Shown here piece after piece: positions 52,511 through 64,000 of a stretch of DNA of 64,000 nucleotides. The stretch is from Gigantopelta aegis. Lineage: Eukaryota > Mollusca > Gastropoda > Neomphalida > Peltospiridae. Position 1 is the first letter of the stretch; every line of letters starts with the position of its first letter. The stretch lies in assembly GCF_016097555.1 (NCBI RefSeq), contig NC_054707.1:47333692-47397691 (forward strand), in the 5' to 3' direction. Under the pieces are notes generated by a model that did no database searches, was not told where the DNA came from, and was given only the letters and a program-made list of their open reading frames with translations. The position numbers and the translations under genes were made by a program.

Positions 52511-53029
52511 CTCTTCAAAAAAAGTAGGGGAACCTGAAATATTAATGTTAATATCAACTATTAAACCGAACATACGATTTGACCACAGACATCCTAGTAA
52601 AGAATGTTCAGTTCTGTTTATCAACACATCAAAACACATTCCATAGTTTGCACAAGCATCACGCAGTTGCCACGTACAAGTGCGTGGGGTGTCATTTCCA
52701 GGAAGGTTCATTAATCACTGTGGAACATTATTTCTGTCAATCTTTTTCATTCTGTTGATCATACAGTTGTTATTGTTTTGTTTTTAGTCATTTTTATTGT
52801 TTGCGATTTACTGATAAAAAACCCCGTCAACTTTCAAATTTCACTTCTGACCCCGATCGTCCTTCAAGATCTTTGGTGGTCATAAAACCTAATGTAATAC
52901 TGAACTACCGGTTGTAATGTTTGCCCAATTAATTCACTATTATCATATAACCATTCGCCACAGCTAATATACCTTACAATTTTGGCAATTGTAAATTCTT
53001 ATTAGAGTTCCCCTACTTTTTTTGAAGAG
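52511..53029. mobile_element. MITE with perfect 23-bp terminal inverted repeats and TA target
   Basis: 52511-52533 (CTCTTCAAAAAAAGTAGGGG + AAC) is the exact inverse of 53007-53029, with TA on both sides (52509-52510, 53030-53031). TA target and CTCTTC start fit Tc1/mariner-type elements. 519 bp, no transposase. Confidence 0.92.
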
Positions 53030-53031
53030 TA

Positions 53032-55837
53032 TATAACAATTTGTGATTCAACACCAAACAAATTGTTTTAGATGTGGGAAAATGTTCAATTATATGGTCA
53101 TTTAAGACTTGTAAAAAAAAAATTCTAACATTAACAAAAAATCAATAACCACAAAATACTATCCATTTCCTGCTAAATACATTTACTTTTTTTTTTTACA
53201 TCACTGCATATTGATATCAAATGTTTCTTTGAAATTTTCTTCTTTTTTTTACCAGTTGCAATGGTAATTCTGTGAGAAAACATATACTAGTAATTATAAC
53301 TTACAACTCAAGAAGTTACCCAGTGTGTTTGTGCTGTGTACATATGGTGTACAAATGGCAAGAGAATTCTCTGCCAAAAAAACCTAATAAAGTGATTACA
53401 GACTTCAACTCAAAACCTATTAGAAAGAGATTTTGAAATTTTATCATGTTAGGTCAGCTGGGCCAAGAAATAATGAGAACTACAAGTCTGTCAGCTCATT
53501 AGCGAGAATTCATACAGGTGTAGAATAAAGAACATTATACAGAGCAAGTCATAAAGAATATAGCATCTGTGACTCCTGGCAAGCACTTCATGTAAGCATC
53601 CTTGTTTTAAATTATCACAGAGCAGAATTTAGCATCTTGCCTATTTTGGTTTTTACGGTCTATGCATTTACCACTCTTTCCCAGGAGTAACTTAATGTAT
53701 TTTTAAACACAGGTTTAATACAAAGAAAAAAGGTTTAAAAGACTGTTTGTTTATCAACATCCCAATATATCAGCAGTTAATACTTGTCTAACATTTGGAA
53801 ACTGCAACATTTGGTTTAGAGGGGAGGTTGGGTGTACGCTATTCCTTCCAATAAGCAACAGAGTCTTTTTTTATGTACTTTCTAAAAACCAGGATAGCAC
53901 TTACAATGTTTGAAATAAAGAAAATCAGGGATGTGTTTTCATGGCAATTTAATGTGGTATATATTATGGATAATGCATTTTTTTTTAAAGTAATTAAAAA
54001 CGACATTTCAAATGGGTGGGGGAGTCACATGACCCTATGATACCCCCCCCTCCCCATGACCCCACTCTGGATCTCCCAATGCATATAGGCTATTACTACT
54101 AAAAACTAGATGGAATATTTTACATGTAATTTCCCATTGATAGAACAGTATATCCCAAAGCCTTTAATGTAATAATCAGACTGATAAATCCTACAACTTA
54201 TCAGATCCATTCCCTAGATAAAAAACCAGATTCAGTCAGTCCTTGATGGTTGGTATTTGTCTGTCTGTTTTGAGAAAATCACACAAAAATATCCTTAACT
54301 GCTATTAACTGCTAATAAAAAGAGTAATAACCTACACAACACAAGCATACGGTCAATAATATCTATCCACCATCATAATTTTTTTTACTGAGTATCAAAA
54401 CAACATCATGTAGCATATTAATTCCCCAGCAATATTTTCTAAACAACACTGTCACATAAAAAAAGAATTAGGCTTTGTGTTCCATTAGCACAAAGGAGAC
54501 AAAATTCCCTAAGCATGCAAGAAAAACAGGATCACTTATGTCTGACACTGCAATTATGGCCGAAACATAAAATCTCATAAATGCGGCACTTTTAATGGGA
54601 TATAATGTCCCTTGATTGATCTAGCTTGACAGAATACATTACTGCACTGTGTTACGACTAAATTGAGCCAGTATCAATAATTATGTTTGCAGAAGCTGTT
54701 ACAGATACCTGTCGGGATTTGCAAATTTTAACACACAAAATATCCAATTTCTGAAACCAAAGATATGTGAGAAAAAGAACAACTGTTGTTAGAAAGAGTC
54801 TGTGTAACCATGTGCAAGCTGCACCTGAATGATATCAGTGTGGAACATGTCGTGTCAAAATGTATTTGTGTTCGAACTACCATTGAGGAAATAATTGTGT
54901 ATCATAATTGTGCATGTTGCAAGTGAATGATTTTGAAACGGAGTAGATCAAGTCAAAATGGACTTGTATTCACAGGCTAGAATGAATCATACAAACGGTT
55001 GAGCATCTATACTTCATGACACATAGAAATGTGTATATAGCTAATCTCTTGCTATACTTGCAGTGCAGGAGGGATAAAACATCCTATTATGGGTCTCCTA
55101 GGGGAGTGATGGTCCTCCTAATGACGAGCACCTGAAAGTTGATCATGGGAGCAATCACGACTTTGCATAAAATATCCTTTCAACTTTGTCTTGTGCAGAG
55201 ATACAATTTTGACTATGGAATATGGCTCTATCATTCAGATTCCAATAAAAAAAAGTTCCTATGTTTGATACCTAATATTAATGAGACTTTAAAAGAGACC
55301 TTGTAAATAGCCTTTGTTGGGCATATAATTGATCAATTTACTATCTCACCCCAATAACAGCTTTAAAAGTAAAGACATATTCATTTTCTTTGCTCAAAAT
55401 GGTATGAAAACCTCCAATAAGAATTAAGTAAAAGGAATATTTGTCTCTTTATACACACTGCATACACTTTGTCCAGTTAAAACCAGGACACACTGGAAAG
55501 AATTTAGTTTTAAATAGCCAATTTCAGATATATAGATTATTTCCTTGAAAATTATTCAAAAGTGGCTATATAACTAACTTTTATTAGCCAAATATGAAAT
55601 GTTGTAGCCACTTTGTATAAAAATTAGCGATTGTCTAATTTTGCAACAGACAATGTGATCTTGAGCCATGTCTAAGACATAAGATATCTTTTGTGGATGA
55701 TTCTAGAAAGAAGAGGAACACTTTTTATGAATGGTATTTAGCACATTTTAAATTATGAGTGTTTGGTGTCCACCATGTGGTTATTTCAAACCTTAATACA
55801 GAAATGAAAATTGCTGCCATAGTCTACTTCTGTTGAA
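53032..55837. other. Non-coding with faint SINE relics
   Basis: Decayed SINE bodies near 53820-53930 (TATGTACTTTCTAAAAACCA) and 54080-54200 (TTCCCATTGATAGAACAGTA). Nothing else recognised. Confidence 0.4.
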
Positions 55838-56020
55838 AAGCAGCAAGGAATCTTTTATATACAATCCCATTGGCAGGACAGTACATACTACGACCATTGA
55901 TGTACCTGTCAAGGAGCATTGGTTGGGACAGAGGAAAACTCTAAATCCATGGAGGTCTATTGATCCTGTTACCTACTGCACTTCAGCTGAGCACTTTATC
56001 ACAGAGCCTCATCCAGCCAT
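55838..56020 (-). mobile_element. SINE body and head relic
   Basis: AAGCAGCAAGGAATCTTTTA to TCAGCTGAGCACTTTATCAC; no tail. Confidence 0.6.
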
Positions 56021-56046
56021 CAACGGCAGAATGAACTAAACAAGTT

Positions 56047-56309
56047 AAACTTTGTTCTGTTTAACTACATCACTAGAGCACAATGATTATTAATCATTGG
56101 CTTTTGGATATGAAACATTTGGTAATTTTGTAAAATAGTCTTAGAGAGGAAACCCGCTACATTTTTTCCATTAATAGCAAGAGATCTTTTATATGCACCA
56201 TCCCACGGCCCAGTCGTAGTACACTGGCTAGAACGAGAAATAGCTCAATGGATCCACTGATGAGGATCGATCCCAGACCGACCGTACATCAGGCAAGCAT
56301 TTTACCACA
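56047..56309 (-). mobile_element. SINE, head A + tail 1
   Basis: TTTGTTCTGTTTAACTACAT to GGATCGATCCCAGACCGACC and GCATTTTACCAC. Confidence 0.88.
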
Positions 56310-56936
56310 GAATGAACAAAATGCCACAAACAAATTGATCCTTTCACCAACATACTGAATGCAGGCTGGTTCTGGTGCCAAAACACTACTTTCCCAATAA
56401 AATATTCACAATTCTCGGTGTCTATACCTTGGATGCATACCAACATGCTGTCTTGTCACTGGTGGTTAACACAGTCAGGTCCTGGAATCACCTCAGTAAT
56501 ACTCATACTTGGTATGTCAGCCATGGCTAAGTAGAACCAGTGCAATAACTGTCACCCATTGTTAATGGTTTTACTTGTTCCACAAAGCTCTGTCGTCAAT
56601 AGTTAGATACTTTATTTATTTCACACCATTCTGTCATCAGTAATTACTTGTTTGATGTATTTTTACAGCATTCAGTTGTAATGCCCAGAAGCACAAGGGT
56701 GCAAGGTTACTGGAATTAGCATTCCAGTGGGAATTGCATATACTTCATCACATATGACAAATGGCATGTGTTTTCATAGCACTATCTTTTCTTCTGGACT
56801 GAGGAGGACAAAAAGGTTCTAGTATTTCATACCAATGTTTTCTTCATATTATACATTTACTTCATAGTCTTTGTTTAATAGTTTGTTCATATTTTATTAG
56901 ATGAAACTGTTCAGAGCAAGATTACTTTATGAATAG

Positions 56937-57385
56937 CATTCTATTATTACCAATGAGAAGTACCGGTATACATGTCTCACAAGTCATACATTCTACCTAC
57001 TTGTCTACTATTACTAATGGGAAGTACTGGTATACACTTCTCACAAGTCGTACATTATATCTACATTATACTATTACTAATGAGAAGTACCGGTATACAC
57101 ATCTCACAAGTCATACATTATACCTACATGTCTACTATTACTAATGAGAAGTACCGGTATACACTTGTCAAAGTCATACATTATACCTACATTATACTAT
57201 TACTAATGAGAAGTACCGGTATACACATCTCACAAGTCATACATTATACCTACATGTCTACTATTACTAATGAGAAGTACCGGTATACACTTGTCACAAG
57301 TCATACATTATACCTACATTATACTATTACTAATGAGAAGTACCGGTATACACTTGTCACAAGTCATACATTATACCTACATATA
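56937..57385. repeat. 63-bp tandem repeat, seven units
   Basis: ATTACTAATGAGAAGTACCG recurs every 62-64 bases from 56941 to 57340. Two alternating forms differ after the CATACATTATACCTACAT segment (TGTC or TATA). Confidence 0.95.
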
Positions 57386-59086
57386 TGGCAGTCTTCTGAA
57401 TGTAGTAGGATACACAAGTAAATTCTTAAAGAATAAAGAACTGAATTAGGTCATACACATGTACCAGTATTCATACACATTTTGAAACTTTGAACTCTTT
57501 TTTTTATTTTCCTAGGGGAAGTGGTCAATTTCTGCCTATTGTATGTGCTATATTTGTTTTCATGGTAATCACATCTACACATTTTTTAACAGCATCAAAA
57601 AGGAACAGTAGTTTGGGGTTTTCTATTTACCAAATTAAAGGTGGGTATATATGTAAGTAGCCTATTGGTTTCAAATCCATATTTGGCTCCAACTATATAT
57701 ACTCACAGAAAAAAAGGTTTCTGTACATACATCATACAAGCTTTATGTTTAATGACAATGATGTAAAAATCAAATTGGTTTCTAGAAATTATTTACTAGT
57801 CTTTCGTAAACATTTTGAGATAATATTATACAATAATTTTTATGTCATCATCTTTGTAAAATTTCAACCATTTACAAATTTTGCAGTTGATTTGAGACAA
57901 TTTTATTTGGTGCAAAAGAATTTATGTTTCTACTAGTACATACATATATATATGCATGTATGCATCCATCCATCTATACATACATACATATACACACATA
58001 TCTATGCTATCACTGTAGAAGTGTAAACCATTTACATCATTAAGCACATCATGAGCTATCAACAGTGATGTACTGTATGCAGAAAAATGCTTACATAAAA
58101 GATCATTTGCTGCAAATAATAATTGGTAAAAGTAATAACCTACATGTATGTGTGGTATCAAGTTCCATCCTAAAGCTAAGTGACCAGAAAAGCATGCCTT
58201 AACTTTACTTTAATATGAGTATAGGACTTTAATATAAGAACTGGAGAGGGTGTGTGTGTCAGATGGGGTGTCATGTGCCCCCTCATTTAAGGAAGAAAAT
58301 GTGGGGTTTTTTTTGTTCTACCCTATACAAATAAAGATAAAAATATGGCTTCTGCTCTCCACTAGAGGCTGTGACACCCCCCCCCCCCCCACACACACAC
58401 ACACACGAGATCATGCCCCTTCTAGTCAAAATATTTTTCCTTTGGGCCCGTAAATATGCAAATATGATATATATCATCTTTTCCTCAAAATAATTATGTA
58501 CATTTATAAGACCAGCAAACCAATATCTATGTAAACGAGCACTCTGTAACTGTGACAACAGGTAGACTGAATCTTCCCATCAGACTCTGCTTCATAATCT
58601 TGATTAATTAAAAGGCAAATTACTATTCATCAAACAACGGGCGAATCCCTGCGAGTCAACGAGTCAATGCAGCTGAGGGTTGCTGGGTTTAAAAAACACA
58701 CACAATCCAATTTCTGCCCTGATTAAGAATTCATGGGACTTTCCATACTGGGCATGTCTTCAAGTCATTCATGGCAAAAGATAAGGTTTGTGCAGCGGTG
58801 GGTAAGTCATTCCAAACACGTCTTTGACACCAGCATCTGGTGTGAGCGTGTGAACAAAACATTCCTCTTGACGTGCACTCAGTGATTAATGAAATAAAAA
58901 TGCAGGGGGATAAATCTTCTGACAAGAACAATCCTTAATTATAACAAGACCATCATAGACTGAAGACAAAAGCAGCAAGTTTGACAGCATGGCTAAGTTG
59001 TAATAAATCACATTCTTTGTAACATGTTTCAATACATACTTGAATCCAATCTTCAATATGTTTTACAACATGATTCTCCACCTCTG
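57386..59086. other. Non-coding; CA/C tract
   Basis: CATA repeats at 57950-58000 and a C run with CA at 58376-58406. No exon supported. Confidence 0.45.
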
Positions 59087-59275
59087 GGTAACAGAGGCTG
59101 ATCCAAGAAATACTTTGGGGGTGCGACTAAGGGGGAAAACGCACATAAAGCACATAGAACAACTCATGAAAAGAAGAACTCAATGGAAAATATTTTAAAA
59201 AGACAGAACAAAAGAGGCCATTAAATATATTTAGGGGTGAACAGGCCACCTGGTCCTTCCTCTGGATTAACCTCA
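59087..59275. mobile_element. Possible hAT-type MITE
   Basis: CAGAGGCTGATCCAAGAAAT at the left and, inverted, CTGAGGTTAATCCAGAGGAA at the right resemble CAGnGGCGGATCCA termini. No clear target duplication. Confidence 0.4.
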
Positions 59276-59555
59276 GTCAGTGTAACCTAACTGCAAGATA
59301 TTTTTGTGTAATGTATAATCATCCACCAGACATGAATTGGAGAGGATTCTGTGGTCAAGACCCTCGACCACCAACACTACAGTTGTACTTGTATAAAAAA
59401 TGTGGCCTAGCTACTAAAGAAAGTTAGTAGCTTAAAACAGATACATTTGTAATGATTTAAAAAAAAAAAAATTGTCCTTTTAGGTCAGGTGGCTGCTCAA
59501 CTGAGGTGGCTTTTTAATAGACATGGCTGTTTACACAGGTTGAGTTATACTAGTA

Positions 59556-60118
59556 CAGTGAAACCTGTCTAAACTGGACCCTGAACAAACTAGAATCCTG
59601 TCAAAACAGAAAGAAAGAAATGTTTTATTTAACGACGCACTCAACACATTTTATTTACAGTTATATGGCGTCAGACATATGGTTAAAAACCACACAGATT
59701 TTAAGAGGAAACCCGCTGTCGCCACTTCATGGGCTACTCTTCCGATTAGTAGCAAGGGATCTTTTATTTGCGCTTTCCACAGGCAGGATAGCACAAACCA
59801 TGGCCTTTGTTGAACCATGGTCGGTGCAAGTGGTTTACACCTACCCACGGAGCCTTGCGGAGCACTCACTCTGGGTTTGGAGTCGGTATCTGGATTAAAA
59901 ATCCCATGCCTCGACTGGGATCTGAACCCAGTACCTACCAGCCTGTTGACCGATGGCCTAACCACGACACCATCGAGGCCGGTCCTGTCAAAACAGACCA
60001 AGTTTTATAATCCCGAATTTTCTATATTCTAAAACGCTACCCTCTAAACACTGGATACCGTCTAAATTGGATAAATATTAGATCCTTGGCGTGATCCGGT
60101 TTAGACAGGTTTCACTGT
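59556..60118. mobile_element. Pogo/Tigger-like MITE interrupted by a SINE
   Basis: Left end CAGTGAAACCTGTCTAAAC; the right end is its inverse (GTTTAGACAGGTTTCACTG, one mismatch), with TA at 59554-59555 and 60119-60120. Without the SINE and its duplication the element would be about 176 bp. Confidence 0.88.
59596..59997 (-). mobile_element. SINE, head B + tail 2, with 15-bp target-site duplication
   Basis: TCCTGTCAAAACAGA at 59596-59610 and 59983-59997 brackets a nearly full-length SINE (59611-59982) inside the MITE. Confidence 0.94.
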
Positions 60119-60120
60119 AT

Positions 60121-61119
60121 TTCCAAAGATGATTATGGTAGCATCAGTCCTGTTACTTTTTCTACAGCTACCTAGCATATTAAAAACTGTACAGAAGTTG
60201 TGATACCAATTTTAGTGCACTATGATGTAATACATTTCACCCATCTTATATTTATTGTATAATCTTAACCATGAATGCATGTATACATAGATAACAGCAG
60301 ATGTTTCTTTATTCATGGTGAGTGTGACTATAAAGTAAGGTTTTTCGAGCACTGACCTAATTTATTAGACTGAAATGCAAAAATAAAATTGATACCCGCA
60401 TTATTTTCTGAGGTCATCTTCAGAAAAGTAAAACCTATATCTCATCCTTTAGGATTTTTATTACAAGCAAGACAAAACCAGACAATGAAACTGAACACTG
60501 ATGGTTGTTCAACAAATGTATAACAAACATGCAGAATCAAACTATTTTATAAAAAAAATCCTTAATGTATCATTTCTTGTATTACCGATGGCCAACTACA
60601 TGTATATGGAAATCTATTCATCAGCAAAAGACATAAACAACTATTATTTAGTATTGTCTGCCAGACTGTTTTGCATAACACAATGAGTCCTGAATGTCAT
60701 ATGTTACCAGAGCTATTTCCAGTCAGACACAATGGATTCATGCGAAATTGAAGAGCATTACAGCCAGCATTACTGGAATTGAAGCTGACAGCATCTTACT
60801 TGCAAATGGACTGCAAAGACCGACAACAATGGGCTTTAGTGGCGTTGGAGAGACACGACCAGATCAATGATAACAATGTCTGGATTGGGAGGAAGTGCAC
60901 AACACATTTCTACAGGAAGTCAGACAGTCATTTAGGACAAACAATGTAGACAATATGTGCTTTGACAATCCAAAGCAACAAGGCTTGAAATATTTATGAA
61001 TTAACACCTGCTATATTCTGGACTGGTTCCCACAGAAAATACTTTATTAAAAGTAAACAAAATAATACAAAACAATATTAATGTGATATATGCTCTGTCT
61101 ACACCTTTATTTATCTGCA
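60121..61119. other. Non-coding unique sequence
   Basis: No feature recognised. Confidence 0.5.
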
Positions 61120-61206
61120 TTTACCATAGTTTGACACCCAACAGCAGATGTATTTTTTTGTGCTGGGGTGTCGTTAAACATTCATTCATTCATTTATTCA
61201 TTCATT
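61120..61206 (+). mobile_element. SINE tail variant with (CATT)n end
   Basis: TTTGACACCCAACAGCAGAT, GGTGTCGTTAAACATTCATT, then CATT repeats. Confidence 0.6.
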
Positions 61207-61516
61207 CTGTCTAAACTAACAGTGCCTCCAATATTCATGAAATGAAGTTATTTAGAAAATGTTTTAAAGGTCCTTTATGAAAAGACTGTTAAAGGTATAA
61301 GACAGCTAGTTTCAACACAAAGTACACTCACAAAAAATACTGTTGATCACTATGTTTCATATATCCTTCATGAAAATCCTATTCGAATATAGAAATATTA
61401 TTTTAAAACGTCTTTGTAGTTTCCTGCTAAATATATTACGTCATTTACAACACTAAAATATGTTGAAAACATCAATGCTTTAGATATTCATCTGGTAAAA
61501 AGTTATACTTTTGTAT

Positions 61517-61856
61517 TTAAAGGCATATTGTCACAGACCACTGACCTATTTAATGGTCTAACACATTATTACCTGAACAAACATAATTTGATTTGTCCCT
61601 AAATGTACTTTATTCATCCCTCTTCATAACCACCATACTCCATTTATTAATGATATTTTGTAAAAATAATTGAATTATGGCAATGGTCCATAATTCAAAA
61701 ATTAAAATTGCAGAGAGGGTTGACATGGATTTCACTCCATCATGGTTCAGTTATGGTGATGCAATAGCTAGATTTGGTATCCAACAATAAATGTAATTTT
61801 TAATTATCCATTTTTAAAGAAATAAGGTCCTTAAATCCATGACAGTATGCCTTTAA
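61517..61856. mobile_element. TTAA MITE, third family
   Basis: TTAA at 61517-61520 and 61853-61856. Ends AGGCATATTGTCACAGACCA and, in inverse, AGGCATACTGTCATGGATTT. No frame. Confidence 0.75.
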
Positions 61857-63623
61857 AGTTGTGACAAAAGAGGTTCTGTTGAAGAGTCAAAGTGGTTCAT
61901 AATGTGAAAACTATGAGCAATAAATGAAGCAGTGTGCATGAGAAAATATTGTCAGTGGTAATATGATCCTGTTTGTCACTATAACTGCAAATATCATGAC
62001 CGGCAGGGACTAGAGGTGCCACAATTAATTGTGGTTCACAATTAATATTCACAATTAATATTCACGATTTTAGGCTCACAGTTTGATGCTCTGTATCATT
62101 TTTTATTCTGCACTTTCCTTTAGAAAAGGTGTATGTAGATACATGTGATAGCCTTTAATTTAAGATACCATTGTTGTTCTGTCTGTGGTACATAGGTGAA
62201 ATTACATTTAAAAATCTTCTTTTTTAACAGGATAGACATTCTTCTGCCTACGATGTATCATTACTACTAGTTACGATGTATCATTACTACTAGTATACTG
62301 TAGCAAATGTTATGTGTAATATGTAGAATTACATGATTTAATATAGGTTCCTCATTTATTCTCATTATATCACCCCAACTGAATGCAAAATTCAAATTTC
62401 ATATGAGCAACCTAAATCATATATCTTATATTTTATGTCAAGACTGTAATGAGTTATCTATTTCTCATTCTTCCTGTAATTTTATTAAAATTTCAAAATA
62501 TGGTGGCAATCATGATGATAAGCATTATTTATTTTCCTTCTTCAATTTGGGATGGAATTTAATTAATAGTCGTCCAAGTGTGAACAAAGGGAATCTGTCA
62601 GTGCTCACAATTTATGATGCTGTGAGAATTAATTTCAAACTTTCTCCAACTCTTGATATTTAATTAGAATAAGGCAAACACAAAGAACTTTCATCCACAC
62701 AAAGAGCATTAAAAGGAGATAGCATCAAACTTAATTCTCATATTTGCATAAACACTATTATGTTGGACAACAATCGGGGAAGCAAAGTGATTTCTTGAAA
62801 TTGGAAACTAAAAGACATTATTTTTATTACCTGCATTTGTGGAAACAAAATACGGTATAAATTGTTCATAATTTTCCTTTAACCATTCAATGTCGGGTTA
62901 CTTCAGTGTAAATTAATTTATCTTTTTTTTAAATTTGACTTCCAGATGGTTACATGTTATTACAGATTTTAATAAACATAGTTGTGTTCTTATAGAATAT
63001 GTAATAAGATTTAATAATAATTATTACATGATTACTAACAAAGTTTCTGAATTTTGTTTTTTACATATCTAAAATTATGGCATTATTTGGACAAAATTAA
63101 GAACCAAATGAGATTTAATATATAGCAAGTATTACATTAATTAATAAAACTGATAGCTAATATCTTGACTTAAAATCTAACTAATACAAAACTAAAATAA
63201 ATGTATAATTTTAGATTATGTTTTTTACAATTTTGCATTCAGTTCAATTTAAGTAAAAATAAGCAAATTATAGATTCATCATTACAGCTGCAAATGCCAT
63301 ATTTCACTATATTTACAATTACTTGTATTTTAAATAAATAAATAACTGTCATATTTATTTTGTCAGTCACCTTTTGTTGATTAAAAATAAATTAATTGAT
63401 TCAAAATAAAAATGTTTCAACTAGGAAATGAAATTATTTCATTGCAATGTTATGGATAGTAGTTTGAGTTATATAATATTTACATTTTAAAGCAAAAATT
63501 AATAAATATTTTAGGTGTAAAATCATCATTGTGTAACTGATACAACCCCTTTAATTGCAGAATGAAACCTGCAGTTAACCAAGCTGAGTTACTGGGCATG
63601 TTTTATGTTAGATATGTGGGTTG
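61857..63623. other. AT-rich non-coding sequence
   Basis: ACGATGTATCATTACTACTAGT is duplicated in part near 62250-62295. The plus frame 62403-62663 has no recognised similarity. Confidence 0.45.
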
Positions 63624-63897
63624 CTTGTTTAATGACACCACTAGAGCACAATGATTTATTAATCATCGGCTATTGGTCGTCAAACATTTGGTAATTCTGA
63701 CATTTTTCCATTAATATCAAGGGATCTTATATATGCACCATCCCACTGACTAGATAGCACATACACTGGCCTTTGATATACCAGTTGTAGTGCACGGGCT
63801 GGAACGAGAAATAGCCCAATGGGCCCACCGACAATGATCAATCCCAGACCGACCCTACATCAAGTGAGCACTTCACCACTGGGCCATGTCCTGGCCG
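63624..63897 (-). mobile_element. SINE, head A + tail 1
   Basis: GCTTGTTTAATGACACCACT to CACTGGGCCATGTCCTGGCC; the box B inverse GATCAATCCCAGACCGACC is present. Confidence 0.9.
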
Positions 63898-64000
63898 TGT
63901 TTCATGCTAGACTTCAGAACTTACACTTCCATGGTGTGAAACAGACATTCTGGGAACCTATCACCATGAAGGATAATGGGTGCATTTTCTTTCTGCAAAT

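Noticed and set aside
52487..52711. Minus frame of 74 codons as a candidate first GALNT exon or transposase
   Set aside because: It starts within and crosses the end of a short TA-flanked MITE. No transmembrane anchor pattern and no transposase motif.
58731..58931. Minus frame with VWNDLPTAAQTLSFAMNDLK, reminiscent of the end of LINE reverse transcriptases
   Set aside because: Only a short similarity judged by eye to the W-N-(S/D)-LP...F/L-K pattern. No upstream RT motifs (YxDD) nearby. Left as a possible decayed fragment.

Overview
This is animal nuclear DNA, most likely from a mollusc (probably a gastropod). The genes are split by GT-AG introns. Microsatellites and minisatellites are abundant, and dozens of copies of a few tRNA-derived SINEs are present. 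I know the SINE consensus phrases from molluscan genomes, but the exact taxon is inference. There are no operons, CRISPR arrays or bacterial features, and most long open frames here are simple repeats.

The main gene is on the minus strand: the 3' two thirds or more of a polypeptide N-acetylgalactosaminyltransferase (GALNT, mucin-type O-glycosylation). Nine exons from 45285 down to 17712 join in perfect reading phase. In order they give the GT-A Rossmann core, the DSH metal site, the WGGEN motif, the third metal-ligand His and a C-terminal ricin-B lectin domain ending at TGA 17712-17714. A tenth, more N-terminal exon (about 46655-46781) is likely but its donor is uncertain. The transmembrane and stem exons were not found and are probably beyond 64000 or in the unexplained stretch above 46.8 kb. 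At the far left, the minus strand carries a candidate small gene (about 800-1619) for a secreted Cys-Gly-His peptide.

Layout: 1-17 kb, intergenic, with the His-rich peptide candidate, SINEs, foldback MITEs and simple repeats. 17.4-21.9 kb, lectin and late catalytic exons. 21.9-29.7 kb, intron with a CA-rich array, SINEs and a 185-bp-period minisatellite. 29.7 kb, DSH exon. 29.8-37.9 kb, intron with a 48-bp minisatellite (about 33 units), a CA-rich minisatellite and CT/GA tracts. 37.9-38.0 kb, exon. 38.0-45.1 kb, intron with nested SINEs and MITEs. 45.1-46.8 kb, first catalytic exon, followed upstream by four degenerate tandem copies of its own 5' part. 46.8-64 kb, repeat-rich sequence, intron or upstream flank.

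The most interesting structures are the tandem decoy copies of a GALNT exon start with splice acceptors; a modular SINE system in which three tRNA-like heads combine with two tails; a TTAA-flanked foldback element in four copies, one inside a SINE; and several transposons nested with intact target-site duplications. In the SINE entries, head A has the box-A-like string TAGCCCAGTGG and box-B-like GGGATCGATCCC. Head B starts ACCGGCCTCGGTGGCGTC with GGGTTCGGATCCCA. Head C starts near GGGATTTAGCTCAGT with GGATCGAACC. Tail 1 ends GTCGTTAAACAAAAC. Tail 2 ends GTCGTTAAATAAAACATTTC.
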